Shown one piece after another: positions 51,499-59,276 of a stretch of DNA of 64,000 nucleotides. The DNA lies in NCBI RefSeq assembly GCF_000173075.1, contig NZ_ABVL01000027.1, positions 1 to 64,000 on the forward strand, written 5' to 3'. Origin of the DNA: Chthoniobacter flavus Ellin428. GTDB lineage: Bacteria; Verrucomicrobiota; Verrucomicrobiia; Chthoniobacterales; Chthoniobacteraceae. The translations under genes were made by a program, and so were the position numbers. Numbering within the stretch: position 1 is the stretch's first letter; each line of letters begins with the position of its first letter. Below the pieces are notes generated by a model. It was not told the origin of the DNA. It worked only from the letters and a program-made list of their open reading frames with translations, and ran no database searches.

Positions 51499-52119
51499 AT
51501 GAAATTCCTCCCGATCCTTCTCGCCCTTTTCCTCACCGCCCCCCTGCTCCATGCGCAAAAACAAGGCGGCGGTGCCGGTCGCAACAACCAGAATCAAAAC
51601 CAGAACAACACCCCCTCGGCCACCCCGAGCGCCACCCCCACGCCGACCAATATCCCCATGTGGCGATGCAACCTGCCCGGCGGATCCTACTCTGTCGCCC
51701 TGCGCGCCATCGTCTCCGTGAGCAGCCACGAATACCTGGTCGACGGCATCGCCCGCGTCACCGAAGTGAACATTGACACCGTCGGTAACGCCCTCGCCCG
51801 CTTCTACTACATCGAACCCAGCACGCCGAATTCGCCCATCGGTCTCGGCCAGGCGACGATCGACAAAGCCCAGCAAATGCTGCAGGACGGCGCCGCCCGC
51901 ACCGGACAGGACGTTTGGCAGAAAGTGGTCAAGAACTACCCCACCACCACGCACGCGCACACCATCGAGTATCGAGTCGCCGACAAAGACACCCTCTCCA
52001 AGCTCTACACCAGCGCCGAAAGTTCCCTGCGCCTGAACCGCAACGCCGTCTTCGACGGAACGAACACCACGCAGACCGACCCGACCCAGACTCCGAATCC
52101 GAATATTCCGAGTAACTAA
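51499..52119 (+). CDS. Secreted hypothetical protein with Asn/Thr/Pro-rich linker
   Basis: 206 residues from MKFLPILLALFLTAPLLHAQ, a signal peptide. A low-complexity stretch (KQGGGAGRNNQNQNQNNTPS, then PTPT) separates it from a beta-rich domain starting WRCNLPGGSYSVALRAIVSV and ending QTPNPNIPSN. It may be a surface or matrix protein. The upstream ATG at 51478 is 7 codons away and less fitting. Confidence 0.68.
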   Translation: MKFLPILLALFLTAPLLHAQKQGGGAGRNNQNQNQNNTPSATPSATPTPTNIPMWRCNLPGGSYSVALRAIVSVSSHEYLVDGIARVTEVNIDTVGNALARFYYIEPSTPNSPIGLGQATIDKAQQMLQDGAARTGQDVWQKVVKNYPTTTHAHTIEYRVADKDTLSKLYTSAESSLRLNRNAVFDGTNTTQTDPTQTPNPNIPSN

Positions 52120-52122
52120 AAG

Positions 52123-52836
52123 TTACCTCACCCACTTCCCGCCGGGCGTGGAAATGATCGGCAGCACGTCATCCATGTACTGTGTCTTGCCCGTGGCACC
52201 GACCATCGAGACGCCGGTGTCCTTGCGGAACACCTGGCTCATGCTCTCGCCAGTGTGGCAGCTCCAGCTCTTGACGAACGCGTCGCGGGAAAAGATGCCG
52301 CGGTTGAGCTTCGCCAAATCGTCCTGGTGGATCCACGCCTTCGAGGCGCTGTCGATGTTGTTCGAGTAATCGAACATCCAGCAGGCCTTGTTGCTGTGGC
52401 CGAAGTATTCGAAATCCGCGATCTTTGTCTTGCTGCGATCCAGACCGTAGTTGAGGTAGTCGAACACCTGGGCCGGCTTGTCGAAGAAAATGAGCTTCAC
52501 GTGAAAGGCGTCGCGCACACTCTCGATATGGCTGATGAGGTCGTTGTTGTCCTGCTTGGCGCGGGCGAGGTAAGCGGGGCGATAAACCAGCCAGGTGACC
52601 TGCGCACCGGGCACCTGCTGCTCGATCTGCTCGATGCGAATACGCGAGGCGCGCACGAAGTTCATCCACCAGTTGTCATGCGGGGCAGCCTTCCACTTTT
52701 CCCAAATCCACAGCGAAACACCGCCGGTAAGAACGATGAACTCTCCACTCTGCGCCGTGGGTTGGGGATCGGCGGCATGAAGCGGGGCGGTGCAGAGAAG
52801 CAGACAGGCTGCGAGGAGCAGGCAGATGGATCGCAT
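52123..52836 (-). CDS. Secreted protein with a possible caspase-like (clan CD) His/Cys pair
   Basis: 237 residues from MRSICLLLAACLLLCTAPLH, a signal peptide. The C-terminal half reads KIADFEYFGHSNKACWMFDY, DDLAKLNRGIFSRDAFVKSW and SCHTGESMSQVFRKDTGVSM then GATGKTQY. A strand-His (FGHS) followed about 50 residues later by strand-Cys (SWSCHTGE) is the arrangement of caspase/gingipain-like and DUF4347-type folds. No proven protease family. The gene is convergent with 51499-52119. Confidence 0.6.
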   Translation of the reverse strand: MRSICLLLAACLLLCTAPLHAADPQPTAQSGEFIVLTGGVSLWIWEKWKAAPHDNWWMNFVRASRIRIEQIEQQVPGAQVTWLVYRPAYLARAKQDNNDLISHIESVRDAFHVKLIFFDKPAQVFDYLNYGLDRSKTKIADFEYFGHSNKACWMFDYSNNIDSASKAWIHQDDLAKLNRGIFSRDAFVKSWSCHTGESMSQVFRKDTGVSMVGATGKTQYMDDVLPIISTPGGKWVR

Positions 52837-52997
52837 GGGCGGAAAAGTTGACTGAATTTTCCGCAATGCAAAGGGAATTACGCGCTCGGATTCGGAAATG
52901 CGGGCCCTGCGTAATCACCCGCTCATGGCACACAATTGTTACACATTCACTATTCCCTCGGCTTGTTTTTCCGTTCGAAAAATAGACCATCAGTGAC

Positions 52998-53246
52998 ATG
53001 TCTACGTCCCGCCTCATCCCAGCCATCCTCAGTCTCGTCACCATCGCCACCGTCTTCTGCGCCCCGGCCGTCAAAGCCGAGCGGCAGCCCCGCATGGATG
53101 CGGCCCTCGGCGACCTCCAGGCCGCTCGCGCCAAACTCGAACACGCCGAGCACGACAAAGGCGGCCATCGCGAAAAAGCGCTCGAGATGGTCAATGCCGC
53201 GATCGCCCAGATCAAGGAAGGCATCCGCTACGACAACCGCCACTAA
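52998..53246 (+). CDS. Small secreted helical protein
   Basis: 82 residues with signal peptide (MSTSRLIPAILSLVTIATVF, cleaved near VKA). The mature RQPRMDAALGDLQAARAKLE then HAEHDKGGHREKALEMVNAA and AIAQIKEGIRYDN is a pattern shared by a widespread family of small exported proteins of unknown role. Compare the longer helical protein at 10650-11009. A strong terminator follows. Confidence 0.82.
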   Translation: MSTSRLIPAILSLVTIATVFCAPAVKAERQPRMDAALGDLQAARAKLEHAEHDKGGHREKALEMVNAAIAQIKEGIRYDNRH

Positions 53247-53292
53247 GAACTTGAGACCGCGGTCCATTCCGACCGCGTAAAAACTCCCACCC

Positions 53293-53337
53293 ACACGACC
53301 GTCTGGTGCCCATCACCGGCGGTCGTGTTTGCTTTTT
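53293..53337 (+). terminator. Intrinsic terminator
   Basis: ACACGACCG (53293-53301) pairs with CGGTCGTGT (53320-53328), followed by TTGCTTTTTG. It ends the transcript of 52998-53246. Confidence 0.82.
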
Positions 53338-53343
53338 GGGGAG

Positions 53344-53571
53344 TCAGGTCCAGATGACGGTCGTGGCGAACGCGCTTTGGCGGTAGCGACGCCAAGCTTC
53401 AGACGAGTGACCGACACGCGCACCCGTCGGTGCCGGCGAATGGGTCAGCGGCTTAACCAAGTAAGGATCAGTCGCGGTGAACGCCGCCCGCACGAACGCA
53501 ACAATGCCGACCAGCACAGCCAGCACAAGCAAGGAACCAGCAATGATGGACAGCTTCCTCATGGCGTTCAT
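53344..53571 (-). CDS. Small single-span membrane protein
   Basis: 75 residues, MNAMRKLSIIAGSLLVLAVL then VGIVAFVRAAF, a clear membrane segment, and a basic tail ending in ARVGHSSEAWRRYRQSAFAT. A second Met at residue 4 is possible. It lies in line with the larger membrane protein at 53590. Function unknown. Confidence 0.6.
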   Translation of the reverse strand: MNAMRKLSIIAGSLLVLAVLVGIVAFVRAAFTATDPYLVKPLTHSPAPTGARVGHSSEAWRRYRQSAFATTVIWT

Positions 53572-53589
53572 GAGTCCGCCCGAAATATC

Positions 53590-54126
53590 TTACGATATCG
53601 CCACACTCGGAACCGGAGGGGGCGGCGGGGTCGAATGTTTGCGACGCAGCGCCAAGTAGCCAACGATGAGACAGATGATGGCGATCAGTCTCAAGGCGCA
53701 ATGCCCGGCGAGCGCCCGATGGGGGAAGCTGCCGAAGGGCACTAAGGTGATGTTATAGACATTTATCGCGAGAGAAGCCAGTTGCACCATCCCAAGAAAC
53801 AGCGCCGCGGCGAGGCCTGGACGCAGCCACAGCCAGACGACTCCAGCGGTCAGAACAATGATGTCGAGCGCAGTCGCTGACCAATTGCCCGTAAGGGCGC
53901 TCCCCAGCACAAACGCAGTAATATGCCCCAGCGTGGTCGCAATCGCTCCGCCGAAATATTTCGGCCGAATCGGGCTATTGATGAAGAGCAACAGAAACAC
54001 AATGGCGGCGGCTCCGGGAATCCAGATCGACGCACCGCAATATTGACTCAGGACCCAGCCGCAACCGGCACTCACAAGGCCGGAAATGGACCCTAGTGGA
54101 TTGGGCTTCTTTGTACGTTCAGGCAT
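53590..54126 (-). CDS. Integral membrane protein of unknown function
   Basis: 178 residues from MPERTKKPNPLGSISGLVSA. About five hydrophobic segments (IPGAAAIVFLLLFINS, ATTLGHITAFVLGSAL, ALDIIVLTAGVVWLWL, LAAALFLGMVQLASLAINVY, LRLIAIICLIVGYLAL). The tail is Pro-rich and cytoplasmic by charge. The stop codon region is next to the small membrane-protein gene. No family recognised. Confidence 0.7.
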   Translation of the reverse strand: MPERTKKPNPLGSISGLVSAGCGWVLSQYCGASIWIPGAAAIVFLLLFINSPIRPKYFGGAIATTLGHITAFVLGSALTGNWSATALDIIVLTAGVVWLWLRPGLAAALFLGMVQLASLAINVYNITLVPFGSFPHRALAGHCALRLIAIICLIVGYLALRRKHSTPPPPPVPSVAIS

Positions 54127-54134
54127 AATGTACC

Positions 54135-56345
54135 TCACGCCTGCGCCGCGAGTTCCTTGCAGCGCTGGATGTCCAGCTTGCCAGTGCCAAGCACGGGGAC
54201 GGCGTCGACGCGTTTTACGATCTTCGGGATCCAGAGGTTCGGCAGGCCGGCGTCGGAGAGCTTCTTGCGCAGATCGCCGGTGTCGATCTCGTGCGTAGTG
54301 AGGAGCACCAGCGCCTCGCCTTTCGCTTCGTCAGGAATGGCCGTGATCGCGCAGGTACGCTCGCTTTCCTTGGCGAGGTCGAAGGCTTCCACGATCCGCG
54401 ACTCGACGGTTTCGTGCGGGACCATTTCGCCGCCGATCTTGGAGAAGCGCGAGAGCCGGCCTTCGATGAAACAGAAGCCGTCCTCGTCGAAGCGCGCCAG
54501 ATCGCCGGTCTTGAACCAGCCATCCTTCAGCACCTCGGCGGTGCGCTTCGGATCATCGAGATACCCATCGAAAATGTTCGCGCCTTTCAGCCAGAGCATG
54601 CCCGTGGCGTGCAGGGAGAGCGGTTCATCGGTATTCGGATCGCAAATGCGCGCGGCGATACCCGGTGCGAGTTTGCCGATGGAGCCGTCCCGACTCGAAG
54701 GCTGCACGGGATCGTTGGCGTTCGGCGCCTTCACTTCGGGCAGATTAAAGGCCACGACCGGCGAGGTCTCAGTGAGGCCGTAGCCCTGCAGCACCTTCAT
54801 CCCGAATTGCTCCTCGAAGGATTTTTGCAAATCGGCGGGCAGCTTTTCCGCGCCGGTGACGAGCAGCTTGAGCGAGGCCAGTTGCTTCGGCTCGGCCTTG
54901 CGCATGTAGCCGCGCAGGAAGGTGGGCGTGGTGACGACGAGCGAGATTTTGTAGCGCTCGATGAGGCCGGCGAGCTTGGCGATTTCCAACGGGTTCGGAT
55001 AAGTGACGACCGTCACCGGCTCCATCATCGGGAAGAGAATCGTCACCGTGGCGCCGAAGCTGTGAAAGAAGGGCAACGAACCGAGCACGCTCTCGCCGCG
55101 CTCGAACTCCAGCATGAGCGCGAATTGCGCGACATTGCCGAGAAGATTGCGATGGGTGAGCGCCACGCCCTTCGGCGCGCCACTGGAGCCGCTCGTGAAA
55201 AGGAGGAAGGCCTCGGCGTGGTCGCCTTCGCGCGGAATGCACAGCGCGCGCGCCAGCACCCACGCCGGCGTCACGCACACCGCGGCGCGCCACAGGGCGA
55301 TGTCGCGCTTCATCGGCGGCAGGATTTCGTCGAGCATCAGCGTATGCTCCGGCCAGGGGAAATCGGCCAAGCGCTTCGTCACCGCGTGGGCGGTGATGCA
55401 ATGCTTGATCTCGGCGATGGCCATCGAAGCTTCGATCGCCGCGCGGCCGGCGGTGAAGTTGAGATTCACCGGCACCTTGTCCGCCAGCAGCACGGCAAGA
55501 TTCACCACCAGCCCCGCCTTGCCCGGGGGCAGCACGATGGCCACACGATGGCGGGAGCATTCGCGGCGAATGTAACGGCTGAGGGTGATCGCCACCGCGA
55601 GCAGCGAACCGCGGGTGAGCTTCGACTGGTCGAAACCATCGATCACCGCCACGTCGAACTGATGCTTCTTCAGCCCGCGCAGGCAGGCCTCGCCGAGATG
55701 CCCACGCAGCATGGGCCGGTGCTGGTAGCAGAATTCGCCGAGTTCGAGGAATCGCGAGCGCACCGTGGCAATGTCCGCCTCTTCCGCCTTGAGCGGCGTG
55801 CCAAAGGCGACCGTGACCGGATACGGAAACTGCCGAGGCCATTTGAAGAAATACTTCCCGCCCTTGAAGGAAAAGACCGAGCCCCAGAGCTGATCGAGCC
55901 ACACCGGCACCACCTCCGCCTCGGCCTGGCGGGCGATGAGTTCGTAGCCGCGCTTGAGTCGCAATAACATCCCGCTACGCGAGAGCTCGCCCTCGGGGAA
56001 GATGCACACGATCTCGCCCGCCTGGATGGCCTCGACGGCGAGCTTGACCGCGTCCTTCGCCTTGCGCGGGGAAATGGGCAGCGCGCCGACCGCGCGGAAG
56101 ATGGGGTTCAGCCAGCGCAGGTTGTAGATGTCCGCGAAGACCACGAAGCGAATCGGCCGCGGACAAGCAAGTTGCAGGATCACCGCATCCACCCACGTGA
56201 GGTGATTCGGCAGGAGCAGAAAACCGCCTTTCGGCAGTTGCTCCACACCATGGGCTTTCACCCGATAAATGATCGAGGCCAGAAACTGGCCGAGGCCACG
56301 AATGATGCGTTCAGCGAGGGAGGTATGACGAGCAGCGGAATCCAC
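54135..56345 (-). CDS. aas: Bifunctional acyltransferase / acyl-ACP synthetase (Aas type)
   Basis: 736 residues, matching the roughly 720 of E. coli Aas. The N-terminal PlsC domain has LLPNHLTWVDAVIL (H-x4-D) and FPEGELSRSGML. The C-terminal AMP-binding domain has LLFTSGSSGAPKGVALTHRN, KVLQGYGLTETSPVVAFNLP and GWFKTGDLARFDEDGFCFIE. The pair activates fatty acid and re-acylates 2-acyl-lysophospholipid. No lysophospholipid transporter (LplT) is next to it. Confidence 0.93.
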   Translation of the reverse strand: MDSAARHTSLAERIIRGLGQFLASIIYRVKAHGVEQLPKGGFLLLPNHLTWVDAVILQLACPRPIRFVVFADIYNLRWLNPIFRAVGALPISPRKAKDAVKLAVEAIQAGEIVCIFPEGELSRSGMLLRLKRGYELIARQAEAEVVPVWLDQLWGSVFSFKGGKYFFKWPRQFPYPVTVAFGTPLKAEEADIATVRSRFLELGEFCYQHRPMLRGHLGEACLRGLKKHQFDVAVIDGFDQSKLTRGSLLAVAITLSRYIRRECSRHRVAIVLPPGKAGLVVNLAVLLADKVPVNLNFTAGRAAIEASMAIAEIKHCITAHAVTKRLADFPWPEHTLMLDEILPPMKRDIALWRAAVCVTPAWVLARALCIPREGDHAEAFLLFTSGSSGAPKGVALTHRNLLGNVAQFALMLEFERGESVLGSLPFFHSFGATVTILFPMMEPVTVVTYPNPLEIAKLAGLIERYKISLVVTTPTFLRGYMRKAEPKQLASLKLLVTGAEKLPADLQKSFEEQFGMKVLQGYGLTETSPVVAFNLPEVKAPNANDPVQPSSRDGSIGKLAPGIAARICDPNTDEPLSLHATGMLWLKGANIFDGYLDDPKRTAEVLKDGWFKTGDLARFDEDGFCFIEGRLSRFSKIGGEMVPHETVESRIVEAFDLAKESERTCAITAIPDEAKGEALVLLTTHEIDTGDLRKKLSDAGLPNLWIPKIVKRVDAVPVLGTGKLDIQRCKELAAQA

Positions 56346-56401
56346 GGCGGCGGAGTATTAGAGAGCCGGGGGAAGGAGGGTAGCTCTTTTTCTTAATCTT
56401 G

Positions 56402-56423
56402 CTCTTAATCGTAATCTTAATCT
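56402..56423. repeat. Left inverted repeat flanking a TA module
   Basis: CTCTTAATCGTAATCTTAAT plus CT, 22 bases, is the exact inverse of 57180-57201. The block between the two copies holds the ParE-type toxin and its antitoxin. The tract continues leftward as tcttaatcttg (56391-56401). Confidence 0.85.
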
Positions 56424-56487
56424 CTCCCATTACGTTCCACGGAAGGAGCTAAGCTTAAGAGTAAATTAGAATAAGAGCCAGCCCCCC

Positions 56488-56794
56488 TCAGATTTGGCGC
56501 AAACGTTGGGCGATGCGTCCTGGGGCGCCTCTCAAATCCTCAAGGGCGTGCAAAATGATGCCGCGCGACTCGATCGAGTAGAAGAGCCCGTAGTGCCGAT
56601 CAAACACTAGCACCCGCCGGATAAAACCTCGATGCACAACGGGGGCCGATTTGTGGGAACAGCTGCAATTGACGGGTAGTCTCCAAGAGCGCTTCGAAGA
56701 ACCGATCACCCGTACCGGACCTGTAAACATCCAACCGTTCGTAAATGGCCTGCAAGTCGAGATCCACTCCCAACGTCCAGACAACCTCCATCAT
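56488..56794 (-). pseudogene. RelE/ParE-family toxin with one frame change
   Basis: The frame from 56794 reads MMEVVWTLGVDLDLQAIYER then LDVYRSGTGDRFFEALLETT and RQLQLFPQIGP; the frame ending at 56488 continues VVHRGFIRRVLVFDRHYGLF then YSIESRGIILHALEDLRGAP. Near 56645 a G-run 'gggggcc' marks the switch. One base restores a 100-residue RelE/ParE toxin. It starts at an ATGA overlap with the antitoxin. Sequence error or natural inactivation are both possible. Confidence 0.72.
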
Positions 56795-57030
56795 TTCTGT
56801 CTGACGACAAGACGTTCCTTGAGGTGACGGAGATTCTCGGTGACCTGTTCCGTCGTCAGAACATCCTGCGGACGATCCCGATACGCAGCGATCCTTTCAT
56901 CCAGAAGCGCCGCTGTTTCCGACGAGATAGGCCCCACAGCAGCGGAAGCCTCGCGCCAAATTTCACCAGCCAGCAGGAGTTTCTCCTCCACGCTCAGCGC
57001 CTGAATCGCGGGAATCGTTTCCAAGATCAT
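56791..57030 (-). CDS. Addiction-module component, TIGR02574 type antitoxin
   Basis: 79 residues, MILETIPAIQALSVEEKLLL then AGEIWREASAAVGPISSETA, ALLDERIAAYRDRPQDVLTT and EQVTENLRHLKERL. This is the small helical TIGR02574 family seen directly upstream of RelE/ParE toxins. The stop overlaps the toxin ATG by 4 bases. Confidence 0.85.
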   Translation of the reverse strand: MILETIPAIQALSVEEKLLLAGEIWREASAAVGPISSETAALLDERIAAYRDRPQDVLTTEQVTENLRHLKERLVVRQK

Positions 57031-57248
57031 TAGGTCAAGCGTATCGCATTCTGGGACTTTGTAGAACGAATTTTTATGGCGGACCGAGGACTTCTGGCCG
57101 GAGAGAGGACCAAAGCGGAGGAAAGACGGTTCTTTTCTTGATCTGCCCTCTCACGCTCCTACAGAGAGGATTGAGAGTAAGATTAAGATTACGATTAAGA
57201 GGCTCCGACCGCAAAATACGCTTCCCTTACAAAGGTGAAACGCATGGG
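57031..57248. other. Short gap before the MFS gene
   Basis: 218 bases containing the right inverted repeat (57180-57201). No gene. A weak TTG-rich stretch precedes the transporter start but no clear promoter is visible. Confidence 0.5.
57180..57201. repeat. Right inverted repeat flanking a TA module
   Basis: AGATTAAGATTACGATTAAG plus AG is a 22-base exact inverse of the copy at 56402-56423. The two ends enclose about 756 bases with the toxin-antitoxin genes. Confidence 0.85.
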
Positions 57249-58574
57249 ATGGCGCGCGTTTTCCCGGGCATGCAGGAACCACCATCATCCACGACTCGTC
57301 GCGCCGCCACCAGCGCCCTAGCTCTCCTGCTGGCGATCAATCTTTTCAACTACATCGACCGCTACATCCTGGCGGCGATCGAGCCGCTGGTTTCCGATCA
57401 ATTCTTCGGTGCCAAGGACGACACCGCCATGGCCAAGACCGGGGCGCTGGCCACGGCGTTTCTCGTCAGCTACATGATTCTCGCCCCGCTCTTCGGCTGG
57501 CTGGCGGATCGCTTTTCCCGCTGGCAGCTCATCGCCTTTGGGGTAGCCCTGTGGAGCCTGGCCAGCGGCTGGTCGGGAATGGCGGCGACCTTCACCATGC
57601 TGCTCCTCACACGGGTCTTCGTGGGCGTGGGCGAAGCCGCCTATGGCCCAGCAGCGCCGACGATCATCTCGGATCTTTATCCCGTGGAGAAACGCGGCCG
57701 GATGCTCGCCTATTTCTATGTGGCCATCCCGGTGGGCAGTGCCATCGGCTACGCGTTTGGCGGGGCCGTCGGTGCCCACTTGGGCTGGCGCTGGCCGTTC
57801 TATCTGGTCACCCCGCCCGGCCTCATCCTCGCGGCGCTGTGTCTTTTCATGCGCGACCCTCGCGGCGTGCGCGCTCGGGCCGCAGAGACGCCGAAAAAGC
57901 CCAAGATCAAGCTCACCGACGCCCTGGCGCTCTTCCGCATCCCCTCCTACACGCTCAATACCGCGGCGATGACAGCGATGACCTTTGCCATGGGCGGCAT
58001 GTCGTTTTGGGTGCCGCGCTACCTATATTCGTTCCGCGCCGCGGATTTCGGCGGGCACCCCGATCTCGGCAAAATCAATTTCACCTTCGGCGCCATCACC
58101 GCCACCGGCGGCCTGCTCGCTACCCTGGCCGGCGGCTGGGCGGGCGACCGCGTGCGCCGCCGTTATCCGGGCTCCTACTTCCTGGTCTCAGCGATCAGCA
58201 TCTTCCTCGCCTTCCCAGCGATCATTCTGATGCTGCACACCCCCTTCCCGGCAGCTTGGGGGCTCATCTTCCTGGCGATCTTCTTCCTCTTCTTCAACAC
58301 CGGCCCGGCCAATGCCGCCTTGGCGAACGTGACCCCGTCCGGCAACCGCGCCACCGCCTTTGCCCTGAACATCCTCTCCATCCACATCTTCGGCGACGCC
58401 ATCTCGCCTCCGCTCATCGGCTGGATCGCCGGCAAATCCAACATGAACGTCGCCTTCATGGTGGTCTCGGCAATGATGGTCGTGGCCAGCATCTTCTGGC
58501 TCTTCGGCCTGCGGCATCTCGGACGCGATACGGCGGCCATTACAGCTTTAGCAGAAACATCCAACATCCGATGA
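57249..58574 (+). CDS. Major facilitator superfamily transporter (Spinster-like)
   Basis: 441 residues from MARVFPGMQEPPSSTTRRAA (another start 7 codons later). About twelve hydrophobic segments. INLFNYIDRYILAAIEPLVS in TM1, LAPLFGWLADRFSRWQLIAF as loop 2-3 motif and FVGVGEAAYGPAAPTIISDL and YPVEKRGRMLAYFYVAIPVG fit the Spinster-type subgroup of MFS. The substrate is unknown. Confidence 0.88.
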   Translation: MARVFPGMQEPPSSTTRRAATSALALLLAINLFNYIDRYILAAIEPLVSDQFFGAKDDTAMAKTGALATAFLVSYMILAPLFGWLADRFSRWQLIAFGVALWSLASGWSGMAATFTMLLLTRVFVGVGEAAYGPAAPTIISDLYPVEKRGRMLAYFYVAIPVGSAIGYAFGGAVGAHLGWRWPFYLVTPPGLILAALCLFMRDPRGVRARAAETPKKPKIKLTDALALFRIPSYTLNTAAMTAMTFAMGGMSFWVPRYLYSFRAADFGGHPDLGKINFTFGAITATGGLLATLAGGWAGDRVRRRYPGSYFLVSAISIFLAFPAIILMLHTPFPAAWGLIFLAIFFLFFNTGPANAALANVTPSGNRATAFALNILSIHIFGDAISPPLIGWIAGKSNMNVAFMVVSAMMVVASIFWLFGLRHLGRDTAAITALAETSNIR

Positions 58575-58647
58575 CAGAACCGCCACCGTGGGAACGCTTC
58601 CGGACAATGAATGAATGCCCAGTGTGGATGTGATCGGGCGTCCGCAA

Positions 58648-58953
58648 TCAGCCCTCGCGGATATCCGGCGTCCCCCGCGCGGCTTGCCAAAATCGAAGAA
58701 TATAGATCGCGTTCGGGGCATGCAGCCGTTCGTAAACAATACGGTACGAGCCGTGCACAATCTCACGTACCGCTGGATCGCCGAGCTCAGGAACGATTCG
58801 GCCCATGGCCGGGAAGTCACCTATGGATAACGCCTGGCTGATGAGCTCGTTGCCAAACGTGCGAGCCCGCTCGGGGTTATTGCGAGCGATAAATGAAACA
58901 ATCTCCTGCAGATCGCGCTGAGATTGTTCGGTCAGAGTTACCGGCCAGCCCAC
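58648..58953 (-). CDS. RelE/ParE-family toxin
   Basis: 101 residues. VTLTEQSQRDLQEIVSFIAR, NNPERARTFGNELISQALSI, GDFPAMGRIVPELGDPAVRE and IVHGSYRIVYERLHAPNAIY are the core of ParE/RelE toxins. The start overlaps the antitoxin stop by 16 bases. Intact frame, unlike the related toxin at 56488. Confidence 0.9.
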   Translation of the reverse strand: MGWPVTLTEQSQRDLQEIVSFIARNNPERARTFGNELISQALSIGDFPAMGRIVPELGDPAVREIVHGSYRIVYERLHAPNAIYILRFWQAARGTPDIREG

Positions 58954-59123
58954 GTGTCGATTAGCTTTCGGGCGTCCTCGGCGGGAATACCTTCGCGCCG
59001 ATGCGCTTGTTTCCGGGCGGTTTGGACGCCGGCAAGAAACTCGATTTCACGCGCGATTTCCTCCAACGACGCGTTCTCTGGGAGCTTGGAAAGGAGGTCG
59101 ATCACGATTTCGCGATTGCTCAT
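58938..59123 (-). CDS. Antitoxin of the RelE/ParE module
   Basis: 61 residues, MSNREIVIDLLSKLPENASL then EEIAREIEFLAGVQTARKQA. Helical and compact, with IPAEDARKLIDTWAGR as the toxin-facing end. The small size and position directly upstream of the toxin support the call. The exact antitoxin family is not certain. Confidence 0.82.
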   Translation of the reverse strand: MSNREIVIDLLSKLPENASLEEIAREIEFLAGVQTARKQAHRREGIPAEDARKLIDTWAGR

Positions 59124-59276
59124 GGAGGCAATCTCTCAGAACCCCGTCTTTCTGGCAAATCCGAACTCCGATAGCACAGCGATCACGGGAACGGAGGAGG
59201 CGCTGCGGGGCGGATTTTCTCTTCATTGGATGTTGGGTGTTGGACGTTGGATGTTGAATGTTCCATACTCCCTCCC

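Noticed and set aside
54291..55967. A 558-codon plus-strand frame opposite the Aas-type gene
   Set aside because: No domain or start signal; mirror of an intact two-domain enzyme.
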